A stretch of 54,674 nt of DNA. Origin: an uncultured Saprospiraceae bacterium (GTDB taxonomy: Bacteria > Bacteroidota > Bacteroidia > Chitinophagales > Saprospiraceae). The notes under the pieces were generated by a model that was not told where the DNA came from, ran no database searches, and saw only the letters and a program-made list of their open reading frames with translations. Every line of letters starts with the position of its first letter. Within the stretch, counting starts at the first letter, position 1. The stretch spans positions 1-54,674 of the forward strand of contig CALKXE010000101.1 in NCBI GenBank assembly GCA_938003955.1, read 5' to 3'. Positions 27,027 to 36,218 of this stretch are shown one piece after another. A program made the translations under genes and the position numbers.

Positions 27027-27152
27027 ACTTTTTGGTAAAAATTACTTGATTCGGCATTACATATCCATAATACATTTAGCTAAATGGTTTTTATTACCTA
27101 AAATGTCAACATCAAAAAAAATCTAAAATCTATCGAATTAAACAATTGAATA

Positions 27153-27216
27153 GGCTCACCCACATGTTCCGTATTTATCGGAATCTGCGCTATGCTTAGC
27201 TCAATGATCCTGTGCA
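27153..27216 (+). repeat. 64-bp dispersed repeat core, copy 4
   Basis: It matches copies 1-3 at 13477-13817 over the full 64 nt: GGCTCACC, the hairpin TTCCG-TATTTAT-CGGAA, GCGCTATGCTTAGC and TCAATGATCCTGTGCA. The AAAATGTCAACATCAAAA flank lies before it (27101-27118), but the spacer is not an AAATCAAC microsatellite here. Confidence 0.8.
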
Positions 27217-27345
27217 TGTCGATATCTAAAGTCAAAAATTCGAGAAATGTAAGCGAAGCGGTCTAAAAGGTAAAACGATCTACCTTCTAACAAAACAAAA
27301 GCTGTCCATTTTCTATTTCTATCTTTGAAAGGTAATACTATAGAT

Positions 27346-28215
27346 ATGTTCAGATACATCCCATTCGAGGAAATAGAAAAAAATAAGTGGAACGGCACAG
27401 TTCACTATGCTAACAATGGAAACATCCAAGGTTACTATTGGTATCTGAAAGCTGTACTCAAAGAGTGGGGAGCAATAGTTGAAAATGATTATGAAACTGT
27501 TGTGCCTGTTATTCAGGAGCCTATCAAACCATATCAATATCGACTTCTCCAAGAGTTAGGTCCTTATTCGGTGAATTTGCTCAATAAGGTAAGAATGGAT
27601 GAAATAATGCCACTTCTTGAAAAACACAACAAGAGTGGTCAATATCCAATCAATAGCAGAGTCAGTTCTTCGCACCTAACGGCTTACAAGCAGACACCGA
27701 GGCAGAAGTCGGTTTTTCCTGGGGGGAAGAACTACGATGAACTATCTAATACATACAGTGATGAATTACAGGATAATTTGTACGGCAATGGTTTCGAAAA
27801 GATCAAAATCATGTCAGGCAAAAAACCAGAAGTTATAGTTGATCTGCTAAAAGAAAGTAAAGAGTATAAAAATGCTCTCATGCGGATCATGTATAATGCA
27901 ATGCATCGAGGTGTAGGATTCTCCAATGGGATAGAGGATAAAAGCACTGGCGAAATATTAGCGATCAGTTTCTTTCTAGGAACACCGAGCTCTATATCGG
28001 AATTGGTTTCTTTTACCAATGGAGAAAAGAAATATAGACAACTCATTTTCGATCTTATCTTTCGAAATAATTCTGAGAAAGCTTCAAGAGTTGAGACATT
28101 TCATAGTGTAAACGATTTACAAGAAATGGGTTTTGACATAGAACCAGTCGGCGATATACAATTTAAGAAATCTACCTTCTTTAATCTGAAGAAGGCGTTC
28201 GGAGGAGCGGTGTAA
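27346..28215 (+). CDS. FemAB/GNAT-like acyltransferase-fold protein
   Basis: This protein is 289 residues from the ATG at 27346 (an in-frame TTG at 27325 is less likely). The start MFRYIPFEEIEKNKWNGTV followed by GYYWYLKAVLKEWGAIVENDYE resembles a Bacteroidota family of acetyltransferase-fold proteins with typical RYIP..EID..KWD and YSWYLD motifs. Usual members then have an aromatic-rich LPWRKK region, which here has diverged. The C-terminal half (ISFFLGTPSSISELVSFTNGEKKYRQLIFDLIF) fits the acyl-CoA-binding part of the fold. The substrate is unknown. It is cytoplasmic with no signal. Confidence 0.62.
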   Translation: MFRYIPFEEIEKNKWNGTVHYANNGNIQGYYWYLKAVLKEWGAIVENDYETVVPVIQEPIKPYQYRLLQELGPYSVNLLNKVRMDEIMPLLEKHNKSGQYPINSRVSSSHLTAYKQTPRQKSVFPGGKNYDELSNTYSDELQDNLYGNGFEKIKIMSGKKPEVIVDLLKESKEYKNALMRIMYNAMHRGVGFSNGIEDKSTGEILAISFFLGTPSSISELVSFTNGEKKYRQLIFDLIFRNNSEKASRVETFHSVNDLQEMGFDIEPVGDIQFKKSTFFNLKKAFGGAV

Positions 28216-28225
28216 ATTAGCGATG

Positions 28226-28250
28226 AATGTGATTGAGGTTCAATCACATT
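28226..28250. terminator. Bidirectional terminator between convergent genes
   Basis: AATGTGATTGA and TCAATCACATT form a perfect 11-bp stem with loop GGT in the 39-nt gap between two convergent stop codons. Confidence 0.75.
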
Positions 28251-28254
28251 TGAT

Positions 28255-28917
28255 CTAAAACAAGGTACCTATATCGTTATAGACAATTGAAAGTTGTAGG
28301 AAGTCATTTTTATAGGTTGTTGGTGTTGCACTAATCCCAAAAGGATCATTTATTAAGATTAGACTTGTGAATGAATAATTGTACGAAATTTCAATGTTGA
28401 GCGATTTGATAACGTTGACTCCGATTCCTAGCTTAGGCATATAGAATAACCTGTTTTCAGCAAGCGGCAAAAGGCCTGAATTACGAGTGGGGGAGAAGTT
28501 ATAAATATCGTCATTTCTTTCAAATCTAGATAGGTAACTTAATCTTACACCCATTATCATATATAAGTTTTTTAGAAGGAGAAGATTAACTTGAATAGGT
28601 AGATCAAGGAAGGTTGCTTTATGCATAGAGATGTCCAAATCATTGAAATTTTTTAATAACCGGATACCAGGAGATACGCATACAGATGTTTCATTTTCGA
28701 CAAGATATTTAAGTCTAAAATTGAACCCAAATGAACTATTCTGGCTCGGAGAACTAAAATTCCCGATAAGAAAACTTTGGGCACCCTTATTACTTGTTTG
28801 CTTATAGAAATTCTGTATGCCACTAAATTCTACACCGTATTTGAATTTAGATTGGCAAAATGAATTCAAACCTATAAAAAGGATACTTAAGATAAGTAGT
28901 AATTTGCAACGTGTCAT
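28255..28917 (-). CDS. Outer-membrane beta-barrel protein
   Basis: This 220-residue protein has a signal peptide (MTRCKLLLILSILFIGLNSFCQ) followed by alternating hydrophobic beta-strands typical of the PorT/OMP_b-brl families: FKYGVEFSGIQNFY, FGFNFRLKYLVEN, LYMIMGVRLSYLSRF, SLNIEISYNYSFTSL. There is no conserved catalytic site. It is probably a small porin-like or structural barrel. It is convergent with the acyltransferase-like gene through a shared terminator. Confidence 0.7.
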   Translation of the reverse strand: MTRCKLLLILSILFIGLNSFCQSKFKYGVEFSGIQNFYKQTSNKGAQSFLIGNFSSPSQNSSFGFNFRLKYLVENETSVCVSPGIRLLKNFNDLDISMHKATFLDLPIQVNLLLLKNLYMIMGVRLSYLSRFERNDDIYNFSPTRNSGLLPLAENRLFYMPKLGIGVNVIKSLNIEISYNYSFTSLILINDPFGISATPTTYKNDFLQLSIVYNDIGTLF

Positions 28918-29297
28918 AGGTCTTCAGGTAAATGGGCTTTCGTAAATCTAGTGAAATGATTTTCCCGTCGTTTAAATAAGCACCAAAAAATAAACGAAAT
29001 CGCATTAAAGTTAGTGTTCATCTTTCATAATATTTCTTAGTCAATCTTCTCGATGATATTAAATAAGATTATATGTGTAATCAAATGTAATTTAGTTTAT
29101 TACTTATTAAATATTTTTTAATGTATTAATAATAATATTGCTATTTTTGCATTTGATTACAATTTTGACCTCAAGAATCAATTGACTAAATCTATTTATA
29201 AAAAGGAATAACAAAACAAATAGATAGTAGATATATTTCGCTGCGGTGTCTTTCGTTGTAGTGGTTAATTGATAACTATCGCAAAATTAATTTTAAC
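28918..29297. promoter_or_regulatory. Divergent intergenic region with a -7 element match
   Basis: TATTTTTG at 29142-29149 matches the Bacteroidota -7 element; the matching TTG is not clear. If used, the barrel gene at 29298 has an untranslated leader of about 140 nt. No gene is present in this stretch. Confidence 0.4.
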
Positions 29298-30008
29298 ATG
29301 AAAAATATTTTTACACTCTTACTAGCGCTGTCACCATTATTTTGTTTCTCACAAAGTATGGAGCTGTCGTCCGATTTATCAATTAAGAAAGGAAAGAAAA
29401 GTGAAATATCTCTTTTTGTTGGGATGTCCTCTTATGAAGGAGATCTTCACCATTTTGATGATGAAAATCTTGGTGTAACGACTCACTCTAAAGTAGCTTT
29501 TGGGCTTAGTTATAAAAAAGAGATAAATAAGAAATTCGCTGCTAGTTTAGCATATTATAATGTAAAGATTGCTGGTGATGATAAGATGTTTACGGCAGCA
29601 TCTGGACATGTAGAGAGAGGTTTCGTATTCACAAATACGTTGCATGAAGTTTCATTAAGGTTAGATTATCTACCTTTCGGTAAGAAGAATTGGAGCGTTC
29701 AGCCATTTGTTTTCGCTGGAGCAGGTTTAGCTTTTGGTGGAGCGGATACTGATTTTAATAATGCAGCTGGAAATCCAACTTCTGATGAATTGATTATGGA
29801 TGATGTGGAGAATGTCAAGAATACATCTTTTGCCCTGCCTATAGGTATAGGAGCAAAATTTGAAGCAACTAAAAAAATATCTATTGGTTTAGAAATGGGA
29901 CTTAGATTGTTTACAAATGATTATTTGGATGGAGTCAGCAAATCTGGTAATTCAGGTGCAAATGATTTCTATGGGATAGGTGGATTAACTATCGGATATA
30001 CACTCTAA
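29298..30008 (+). CDS. Outer-membrane beta-barrel protein
   Basis: This 236-residue protein starts with a signal peptide (MKNIFTLLLALSPLFCFSQ). The barrel strands resemble the DUF6089/OmpA-like N-terminal barrels of Bacteroidota: KSEISLFVGMSSYEGDL, KVAFGLSYKKEINKKFAASLAYY, VSLRLDYLPFG, SVQPFVFAGAGLAFGG, ISIGLEMGLRLFTNDYLDGVS, YGIGGLTIGYTL. DUF6089 proteins are about this long and often have a role in surface structure that is not defined. The gene stands alone with a strong terminator. Confidence 0.78.
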   Translation: MKNIFTLLLALSPLFCFSQSMELSSDLSIKKGKKSEISLFVGMSSYEGDLHHFDDENLGVTTHSKVAFGLSYKKEINKKFAASLAYYNVKIAGDDKMFTAASGHVERGFVFTNTLHEVSLRLDYLPFGKKNWSVQPFVFAGAGLAFGGADTDFNNAAGNPTSDELIMDDVENVKNTSFALPIGIGAKFEATKKISIGLEMGLRLFTNDYLDGVSKSGNSGANDFYGIGGLTIGYTL

Positions 30009-30623
30009 TCGATTTAGGATACTAGTTAGGTTTTTTGTTTTTATAATCTATCCAGTAAATGTAGAGACTAAAATTGACGAAATTTAAAATGCGGCTTTGC
30101 GGATTACTCTGCAAAGCCGTTTTGTGTTTTAGGCGATTGTGCCTTTCAAAAACAATCTTAATTTATTAGTGAAATAAGCGATGTCTAAACTTATTCCGCT
30201 TGCTATGATATAAGGTATTGTTCGTTTGAAAATATTTAGGCTTCCAATAATAAATCGTTTTCTAAACGATTTTGGGATTCAATTAATAATGACTTATCGT
30301 ATAAAGTAATGAAGTTTGTAAACAGTTAAGTCTAGATTGATTATCTTATAACAGTAATATCCCCAAAGGTTTTTTTGATTGTTCTATCTATGCTTTCAAT
30401 ACTAATATTTGATACTATATGTAATAACCTAACAATAACGGACAATAGGATATTCTCAATTTAATTGGATTGATTAAGAATACTAATTTGATCATTATGA
30501 AAAAAAAACTTTAAGGTGGTGTAACGTTTCTGAAATTTGGTACAATATATAACTGATAGCAATATTAAATCTAAGCTTAGTTTATTATTGATTTGAATGA
30601 ATGTTTTACAAAAAGAATAAAAA
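30009..30623. other. Intergenic, 615 nt, one terminator and one hairpin
   Basis: After the terminator at 30091-30127 the rest is AT-rich. It contains a perfect 9-bp hairpin AAATCGTTT-TCT-AAACGATTT (30252-30272), then TTTGGG-like sequence that is not a strong T-run. No protein gene or repeat of the families above is seen. The promoter of the next lipoprotein gene should be near 30560-30620. Confidence 0.5.
30091..30127 (+). terminator. Terminator of the barrel gene
   Basis: GCGGCTTTGC pairs with GCAAAGCCGT (10 nt, one G-T end pair) around a 10-nt loop and is followed by TTTGTGTTTT. It lies about 80 nt past the stop. Confidence 0.85.
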
Positions 30624-31175
30624 ATGACAAATAATAAAATTTTTAAAGCAAGCTTATTCCTTTTGATGGGAGTATTAATGTTTAGTTCATGTACTAAAGA
30701 AGATAGTGTAGTAATTGTAGAAGAGGAGGAAGAATTAGAAATCGGTCTAAGAATGAGTATCAATGATACTGAGATCAATTTAGATGCTTATGCGTCTTAC
30801 TGTATGACAGAAGGTCAAGAGTTTATTTCTATAGGAAGTAATGCTGACAACTTAGAATTTCCTTTAGCAACAGAAGAGTTTAGTGCAAATGATTTCTCAT
30901 TCTTTAAGAACATTGGAGAAGAAACAGGAAACTGGGATTTAGGTGGAATGGCACTTGAAGGAAGCATATTAGGTCTTGAGGATATTACATTAGCAATACT
31001 ATTTAGTGATGCAGTAATTAATATCACATCGAATGATGGAGAGATAGTAGTAGGAACTGCAGCTGGGATTCTTAGATATTTTGACCCAGCTGAACCTGTG
31101 ACAAGTATAAGTGAATATCCTTATAGTATGAGATTCGCAGCGGAAATAATTCAGGAAAGTACTTTTTGCCAATAA
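30624..31175 (+). CDS. Hypothetical lipoprotein
   Basis: This 183-residue lipoprotein has lipobox FSSC and an acidic stretch (VVIVEEEEELEIG) right after the anchor. The remainder is beta-rich with no family that I recognise (LRMSINDTEINLDAYASYC, VINITSNDGEIVVGTAAGIL). It resembles small lipoproteins with a DUF-type immunoglobulin-like fold. It precedes the sigma/partner pair but is separated from it by a terminator hairpin. Confidence 0.55.
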   Translation: MTNNKIFKASLFLLMGVLMFSSCTKEDSVVIVEEEEELEIGLRMSINDTEINLDAYASYCMTEGQEFISIGSNADNLEFPLATEEFSANDFSFFKNIGEETGNWDLGGMALEGSILGLEDITLAILFSDAVINITSNDGEIVVGTAAGILRYFDPAEPVTSISEYPYSMRFAAEIIQESTFCQ

Positions 31176-31183
31176 TAAAAAAT

Positions 31184-31219
31184 AGCCAAGTTATTATCTA
31201 GAATGATAGTAGCTTGGCT
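31184..31219 (+). terminator. Terminator-like hairpin between lipoprotein and sigma genes
   Basis: AGCCAAG and CTTGGCT pair at the base of a long stem with a second helical part (TAT/ATA-type pairs) and are followed by CTTATC, 11 nt before the sigma start. The T-run is weak, so it may attenuate rather than fully terminate. Confidence 0.5.
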
Positions 31220-31230
31220 CTTATCATTCT

Positions 31231-31776
31231 ATGAAAACAGATATCGAAATAATAAAAAAGTGCCTAGCCGGTGATCAGTTGGCTTACAAGTACTTGTATG
31301 AAAAGTATATTTCATACTGTTATGGAATGTGTAATAGGTACTCTGTAGAAAAAGCTAACCTAAAAGACATGGTACAGGTTATTTTCTCTAATGTATTTAG
31401 ATCGCTGGAGAGTTTTGATAGCGAGAAGTCACAGTTTAAAACATGGTTTACTAGAGTATGTATAAATCAAATTTTAGCGGATAGGAGAAAGCGATTTAGA
31501 ACTTTAGACACGCAATACATAGAGGATGTGAGTGACTATTCATTAAACAAATGGAGTAATCCAATCGAAGAAAATATAGACAAAGAATATATCCTTTCAC
31601 TTCTTACTCAAATGCCAGAAAATTATCGTGTTGTATTTAATCTGTTTATTATTGATGGATATTCTCACGAAGAAATTTCGGATCAATTAGGTATATCAAA
31701 ATCCTCATCTAGAGTTCTCTTGAGTAGAGCTAGAACGTGGGTTAAAGCTAAATTCGAAAATCATTTAATATCGTAA
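31231..31776 (+). CDS. ECF sigma factor
   Basis: This 181-residue ECF sigma factor shows region 2 at YLYEKYISYCYGMCNRY and LKDMVQVIFSNVFRSLESFD, the TWFTRVCINQILADRRKR stretch, and region 4 at LTQMPENYRVVFNLFIIDGYSHEEISDQLGIS with SKSSSRVLLSRARTWVKA. Its stop is directly followed (1 nt) by the gene of a membrane-anchored protein, so the two are a coupled pair. This resembles Bacteroidota ECF factors controlled by a downstream membrane protein; the FecI/FecR pair elsewhere in the window is a different type. Confidence 0.9.
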   Translation: MKTDIEIIKKCLAGDQLAYKYLYEKYISYCYGMCNRYSVEKANLKDMVQVIFSNVFRSLESFDSEKSQFKTWFTRVCINQILADRRKRFRTLDTQYIEDVSDYSLNKWSNPIEENIDKEYILSLLTQMPENYRVVFNLFIIDGYSHEEISDQLGISKSSSRVLLSRARTWVKAKFENHLIS

Positions 31777-31777
31777 T

Positions 31778-33193
<1,416 letters not shown>

Positions 33194-33245
33194 TTTAAGA
33201 CAAGGTGCTTTATAAATGTGAAAGAAATATGAGATTAAGTTCTCG

Positions 33246-33272
33246 GAGGGGCGAAAGCCCCTCTTTTGTTTT
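33246..33272 (+). terminator. Terminator of the sigma/partner operon
   Basis: GAGGGGC and GCCCCTC form a perfect 7-bp stem with a GAAA tetraloop, followed by TTTTGTTTTTT. It lies about 50 nt past the stop. Confidence 0.9.
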
Positions 33273-33475
33273 TTCAAGATGAAATTATTATCTCATTCTG
33301 TGCATTCAATATTAATTTCATCTATTGTGAATTTGTATATACTTATTCTAATTAATTGATTTACTAATATTTTGTTTTGTAGATTTATGGAGATATTATT
33401 AAAAAATAAATTGGGTGATGATGTTTAGATATTCAGCGAGCTCAGTTCTAGTTGTATACCAGACATTTACTATAA

Positions 33476-33997
33476 ATGGAAATTCAAATTAGTAAAACCC
33501 TAAAAGTCTCGAAAGGTGAAATTCTTTTAAGTTATGGTGACATTGCATCTTATGCTTTTAAGGTGGAGAGTGGTTGTTTGCGAAGTTATGTAATAGACAA
33601 GACTGGAAAAGAACACATTTTACAATTTGCTCCAAAAGATTGGCTGGTCGGAGACATTGATAGTTCTACGAATAATAAGCCAAGTTTGATTTTTATTGAT
33701 GCTATTGAAGACAGTGAAGTTTCATGCATATCAACAGCTGCTTTTGGGGACTTTGCTTCTTTAGAAAAAGATACTCTTGTTCATATGAGTACTAAAATTA
33801 GAAATAAGCTGATTGCTACCAATAATAGGATTATAAGTCTACTAAGTGCAAGTGCAAAAGAACGATATATCGAGTTCACAAAAACATACCCTACGCTAGT
33901 CCAGCGCCTACCTCTGAAATTAATCGCATCATACATAGGTATTACACCAGAATACTTGAGTGAGCTACGACGCCAATTATCAAAAAATATTAATTGA
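33476..33997 (+). CDS. Crp/Fnr-family transcription regulator
   Basis: This 173-residue regulator has a cyclic-nucleotide-binding-type beta-roll (LKVSKGEILLSYGDIASYAFKVESGCLRSYVIDKTGKEHIL) and a short C-terminal helix-turn-helix (LPLKLIASYIGITPEYLSELRRQLSK). No Cys cluster for an iron-sulfur centre and no clear cAMP-binding Arg-Ser pair are visible, so the effector is unknown. It lies on the same strand as the MsrQ-like and bestrophin genes, 228 nt before the former. Short versions of this type regulate stress or redox genes in Bacteroidota; that role is an inference here. Confidence 0.85.
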   Translation: MEIQISKTLKVSKGEILLSYGDIASYAFKVESGCLRSYVIDKTGKEHILQFAPKDWLVGDIDSSTNNKPSLIFIDAIEDSEVSCISTAAFGDFASLEKDTLVHMSTKIRNKLIATNNRIISLLSASAKERYIEFTKTYPTLVQRLPLKLIASYIGITPEYLSELRRQLSKNIN

Positions 33998-34225
33998 AAA
34001 TTACTTCTTAAGGTATCTTAACTTTTATTCGTTTGTTTACCAGCATCTTTACGTTTGCATAATTAAATAATGCAATACTTTCAATTCAATTATAAGTATA
34101 AAGGCAAATTAATTTTCGCATTAAAAATTACATCAAACTTAAAATGGAAAAGGCAATTATTGGTTAGATAGCCTTATTGGCAAAAACTTATTGCTAACTG
34201 GTAATTTACCGTAATTTAAAAACAG

Positions 34226-34828
34226 ATGAATAAGATAAAATCTCTACTTACAGGGAAGTATATACTCTGGATAGTATTAGCAATTCCAGGAGCTTTAGGG
34301 ACAATAAATTACATCAAAGGGCAACTGGACTATAATATGATGATGCATATGACTGGTGAGTTTGCCGGTCGGTTTTTGGCCATCAGTCTTATTGCTACTC
34401 CTATCGCACTTATGTTTCCCAAAAGTCGAATAACACGTTGGCTTGTTAGAAATCGTAGATTTTTTGGTGTCTCTGCATTTGCATATACTTTGTTGCACAC
34501 AATCTTCTATTTAATGGAATACCCATTTAGTCAGATATTGACTGAGGCTCCGGAATTAACTATACTGACAGGATGGATTGCATTTTTTATATTTATTCCT
34601 CTAGCAATCACCAGTACTGATACTGCAGTGAGAAAAATGGGACCGGCTTGGAAGAAGCTTCAACGATGGGTTTATTTGGCAGCGGTTATGACATTTGCTC
34701 ACTGGGCTTTGCTCGGTTTACAAGGTGACCATGCTAGTATGGGGGCTGCATTGTTTCATTTTGTGCCCGTTATGGTTTTACAAGTATACAGAGTTTGGAA
34801 GCAGAGAGTGGAAATGAAACGTGATTAA
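34226..34828 (+). CDS. MsrQ-like haem-binding membrane protein (ferric-reductase fold)
   Basis: This 200-residue protein has about six membrane helices and the ferric-reductase-like transmembrane fold of MsrQ/YedZ. His residues placed for haem ligation are in FAYTLLHTIFYLM, MTFAHWALLGLQGDH and LFHFVPV. Helices are visible at IVLAIPGALGTIN, AISLIATPIALMF, TGWIAFFIFIPLAI, WVYLAAVMTFAHWA. MsrQ passes electrons from the quinone pool to the periplasmic methionine-sulfoxide reductase MsrP; no msrP gene is next to it, so the partner is unknown. Confidence 0.8.
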   Translation: MNKIKSLLTGKYILWIVLAIPGALGTINYIKGQLDYNMMMHMTGEFAGRFLAISLIATPIALMFPKSRITRWLVRNRRFFGVSAFAYTLLHTIFYLMEYPFSQILTEAPELTILTGWIAFFIFIPLAITSTDTAVRKMGPAWKKLQRWVYLAAVMTFAHWALLGLQGDHASMGAALFHFVPVMVLQVYRVWKQRVEMKRD

Positions 34829-34909
34829 TTTAAAATCATCGTTTGTATAAATAGGAACTGGTTACATTTACTACTATAGTAGACTAATAATTTTTTAGCC
34901 TAAAAAAAC

Positions 34910-34948
34910 ATGAGCAAAAATGATTCTTACGAAAAAGATAGAGCCTAA
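34910..34948 (+). other. Short frame overlapping the bestrophin start
   Basis: ATGAGCAAAAATGATTC opens a 12-codon frame (MSKNDSYEKDRA) ending in TAA. It starts 10 nt before the bestrophin ATG and overlaps its first codons in another frame. It could couple or reduce bestrophin translation, or be chance. Confidence 0.25.
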
Positions 34949-35843
34949 AAGGCTTTATGAATACACAAAGAAAAATGGTTGGTTTCTTTTTATAACAAGC
35001 CTTTTAGCCCTTGTCGCCATTAATTTTATTGATCCATCAGAATTCAAACCACTTTCTTTTCCATCCGGCGTGATTGGGACTGCATTGGCATTTCTTATTG
35101 GTTTTCGAAATAATACGGCATACAATAGATGGTGGGAGGCAAGGAAGATTTGGGGTAAACTGGTCAACGATAGTCGTCATTTTGGACTGAAAGTAATAAG
35201 TTTTTTGAGTGATAAATGGAATAAAGAACTAACAAAGGAAGAAATATTTGTAGCCCAAAAACGATTAGTATATAGGCACATGGCATTTGTTTGGTCTGTT
35301 AATAAACACCTTAGGAAATTAGAATGGGAACCATCAATAACTCCCTTTTTATCTGCTGAAGAAATTGATGGTCTGCGAGGTGAGCAACATATACCTTTTG
35401 CCATTTTGAAGAACCAAGCTCTCGATATTAAAAGGCTTTTTGAGGAAAATTATTTTGATGACTTTAAGCACATCAGTTTCGATGAGATAATGGAGAATTT
35501 TAATGATGCACTAGGTAAATCTGAACGTATAAAGAACACTGTGTTTCCGATGCAATATAATTGGTACATGCAATATACAATGTGGGTAGTTCTTTTTTTA
35601 CTGCCTTTTAGTCTAGCTGGGCATCTAGGTGCTTGGTTTTTCCCTTTGTCAATAATAATCGGTTACGTCTTTATCCTTTTAGAATATTTGGGGCGACAGA
35701 TAGAGAATCCATTTGAAAATCATCCAAGCGATACCCCTATTGATTCATTGTCTAGAACCATAGAAATTAATTTAAGAGAACTTCTAGGTGAGAAAGATCT
35801 GCCGGCTAAAATACAGCCTGTTGATGGGAAGTTTTTATTTTAG
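34920..35843 (+). CDS. Bestrophin-family ion channel
   Basis: This 307-residue member of the bestrophin (UPF0187) family has the signatures LSFPSGVIGTALAFLIGFRNNTAYNRWWEARKIWG and, later, ILLEYLGRQIENPFENHPSDTPIDSLSRTIEINLREL. The helices are at about 21-36, 49-62, 220-240 and 245-262. Bacterial homologues form pentameric, mainly cation-selective channels in the inner membrane. A cytoplasmic helical part (about 95-210) is present. The gene follows the MsrQ-like gene by 91 nt on the same strand. Confidence 0.92.
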   Translation: MILTKKIEPKRLYEYTKKNGWFLFITSLLALVAINFIDPSEFKPLSFPSGVIGTALAFLIGFRNNTAYNRWWEARKIWGKLVNDSRHFGLKVISFLSDKWNKELTKEEIFVAQKRLVYRHMAFVWSVNKHLRKLEWEPSITPFLSAEEIDGLRGEQHIPFAILKNQALDIKRLFEENYFDDFKHISFDEIMENFNDALGKSERIKNTVFPMQYNWYMQYTMWVVLFLLPFSLAGHLGAWFFPLSIIIGYVFILLEYLGRQIENPFENHPSDTPIDSLSRTIEINLRELLGEKDLPAKIQPVDGKFLF

Positions 35844-36050
35844 GTTTTGAAATTTTCATTGCCTTTTGAATCGAATTTTCCTGCTGGTTAGAATTTGTGA
35901 AAGTAGATCCCTTTAATAAGGTTCGCTGAGAACAAAAAAGTTATTATCATCAATGGAATGAAAGTAACTATGACTAGAATATAGTATTGTCTTGTTAATT
36001 AAATCAAACGTTCAATAGAACACTATCATTTTTAAATAAATTTAGAATAT
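35844..36050. other. Intergenic upstream of leader element B
   Basis: AT-rich sequence with no gene, no strong terminator after the bestrophin gene and no repeat of the families above. The promoter of the 36219 operon presumably lies here or within the leader that follows. Confidence 0.4.
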
Positions 36051-36218
36051 GAAACTCCGATGACTAAGCTTTAGAGACCTGAGTAAAAAATTCGAGTTCT
36101 GTTTTAAATGTAGTGCCATTAAATTTTTATTTCAAGGTTTCCAGAAAAATGCTTAGACACCCAAGGAGATGATTAAAAATAAATCGTTGATTTACAGCGA
36201 AAATAAAATTTTAAACAT
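36051..36218 (+). promoter_or_regulatory. Leader element B, homologous to 17282-17460
   Basis: The 168 nt before the start codon share ordered blocks with the leader of the gene at 17461: CCGATGACT then AGCTTTA (from 36057), TAGTGC followed by TTAAATTTTTATT (from 36111), TAGACACCCAAGGAGATGAT (36154-36173) then TAAA, and AATAAAATTTTAAA just before the ATG. The genes themselves are unrelated, so the similarity is in the control region. Confidence 0.6.

Larger units (their letters stand above)
26962..27345. other. Intergenic with repeat copies
   Basis: This stretch holds a degenerate inverted repeat copy (26991-27026) and a full copy of the 64-bp repeat (27153-27216) preceded by the TGTCAACATCAAAA flank (from 27106). 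A TATCTTTG match to the -7 element lies at 27320-27327, just before the next gene. No protein gene is seen. Confidence 0.6.

Noticed and set aside
33385-33440. Possible third copy of the 17282/36051 leader before the Crp-like gene (GGAGATATTATTAAA and a later CAGCGAG)
   Set aside because: Only one block is similar and it is AT-rich. The order and spacing of the other blocks are missing, and the block does not abut the start codon.
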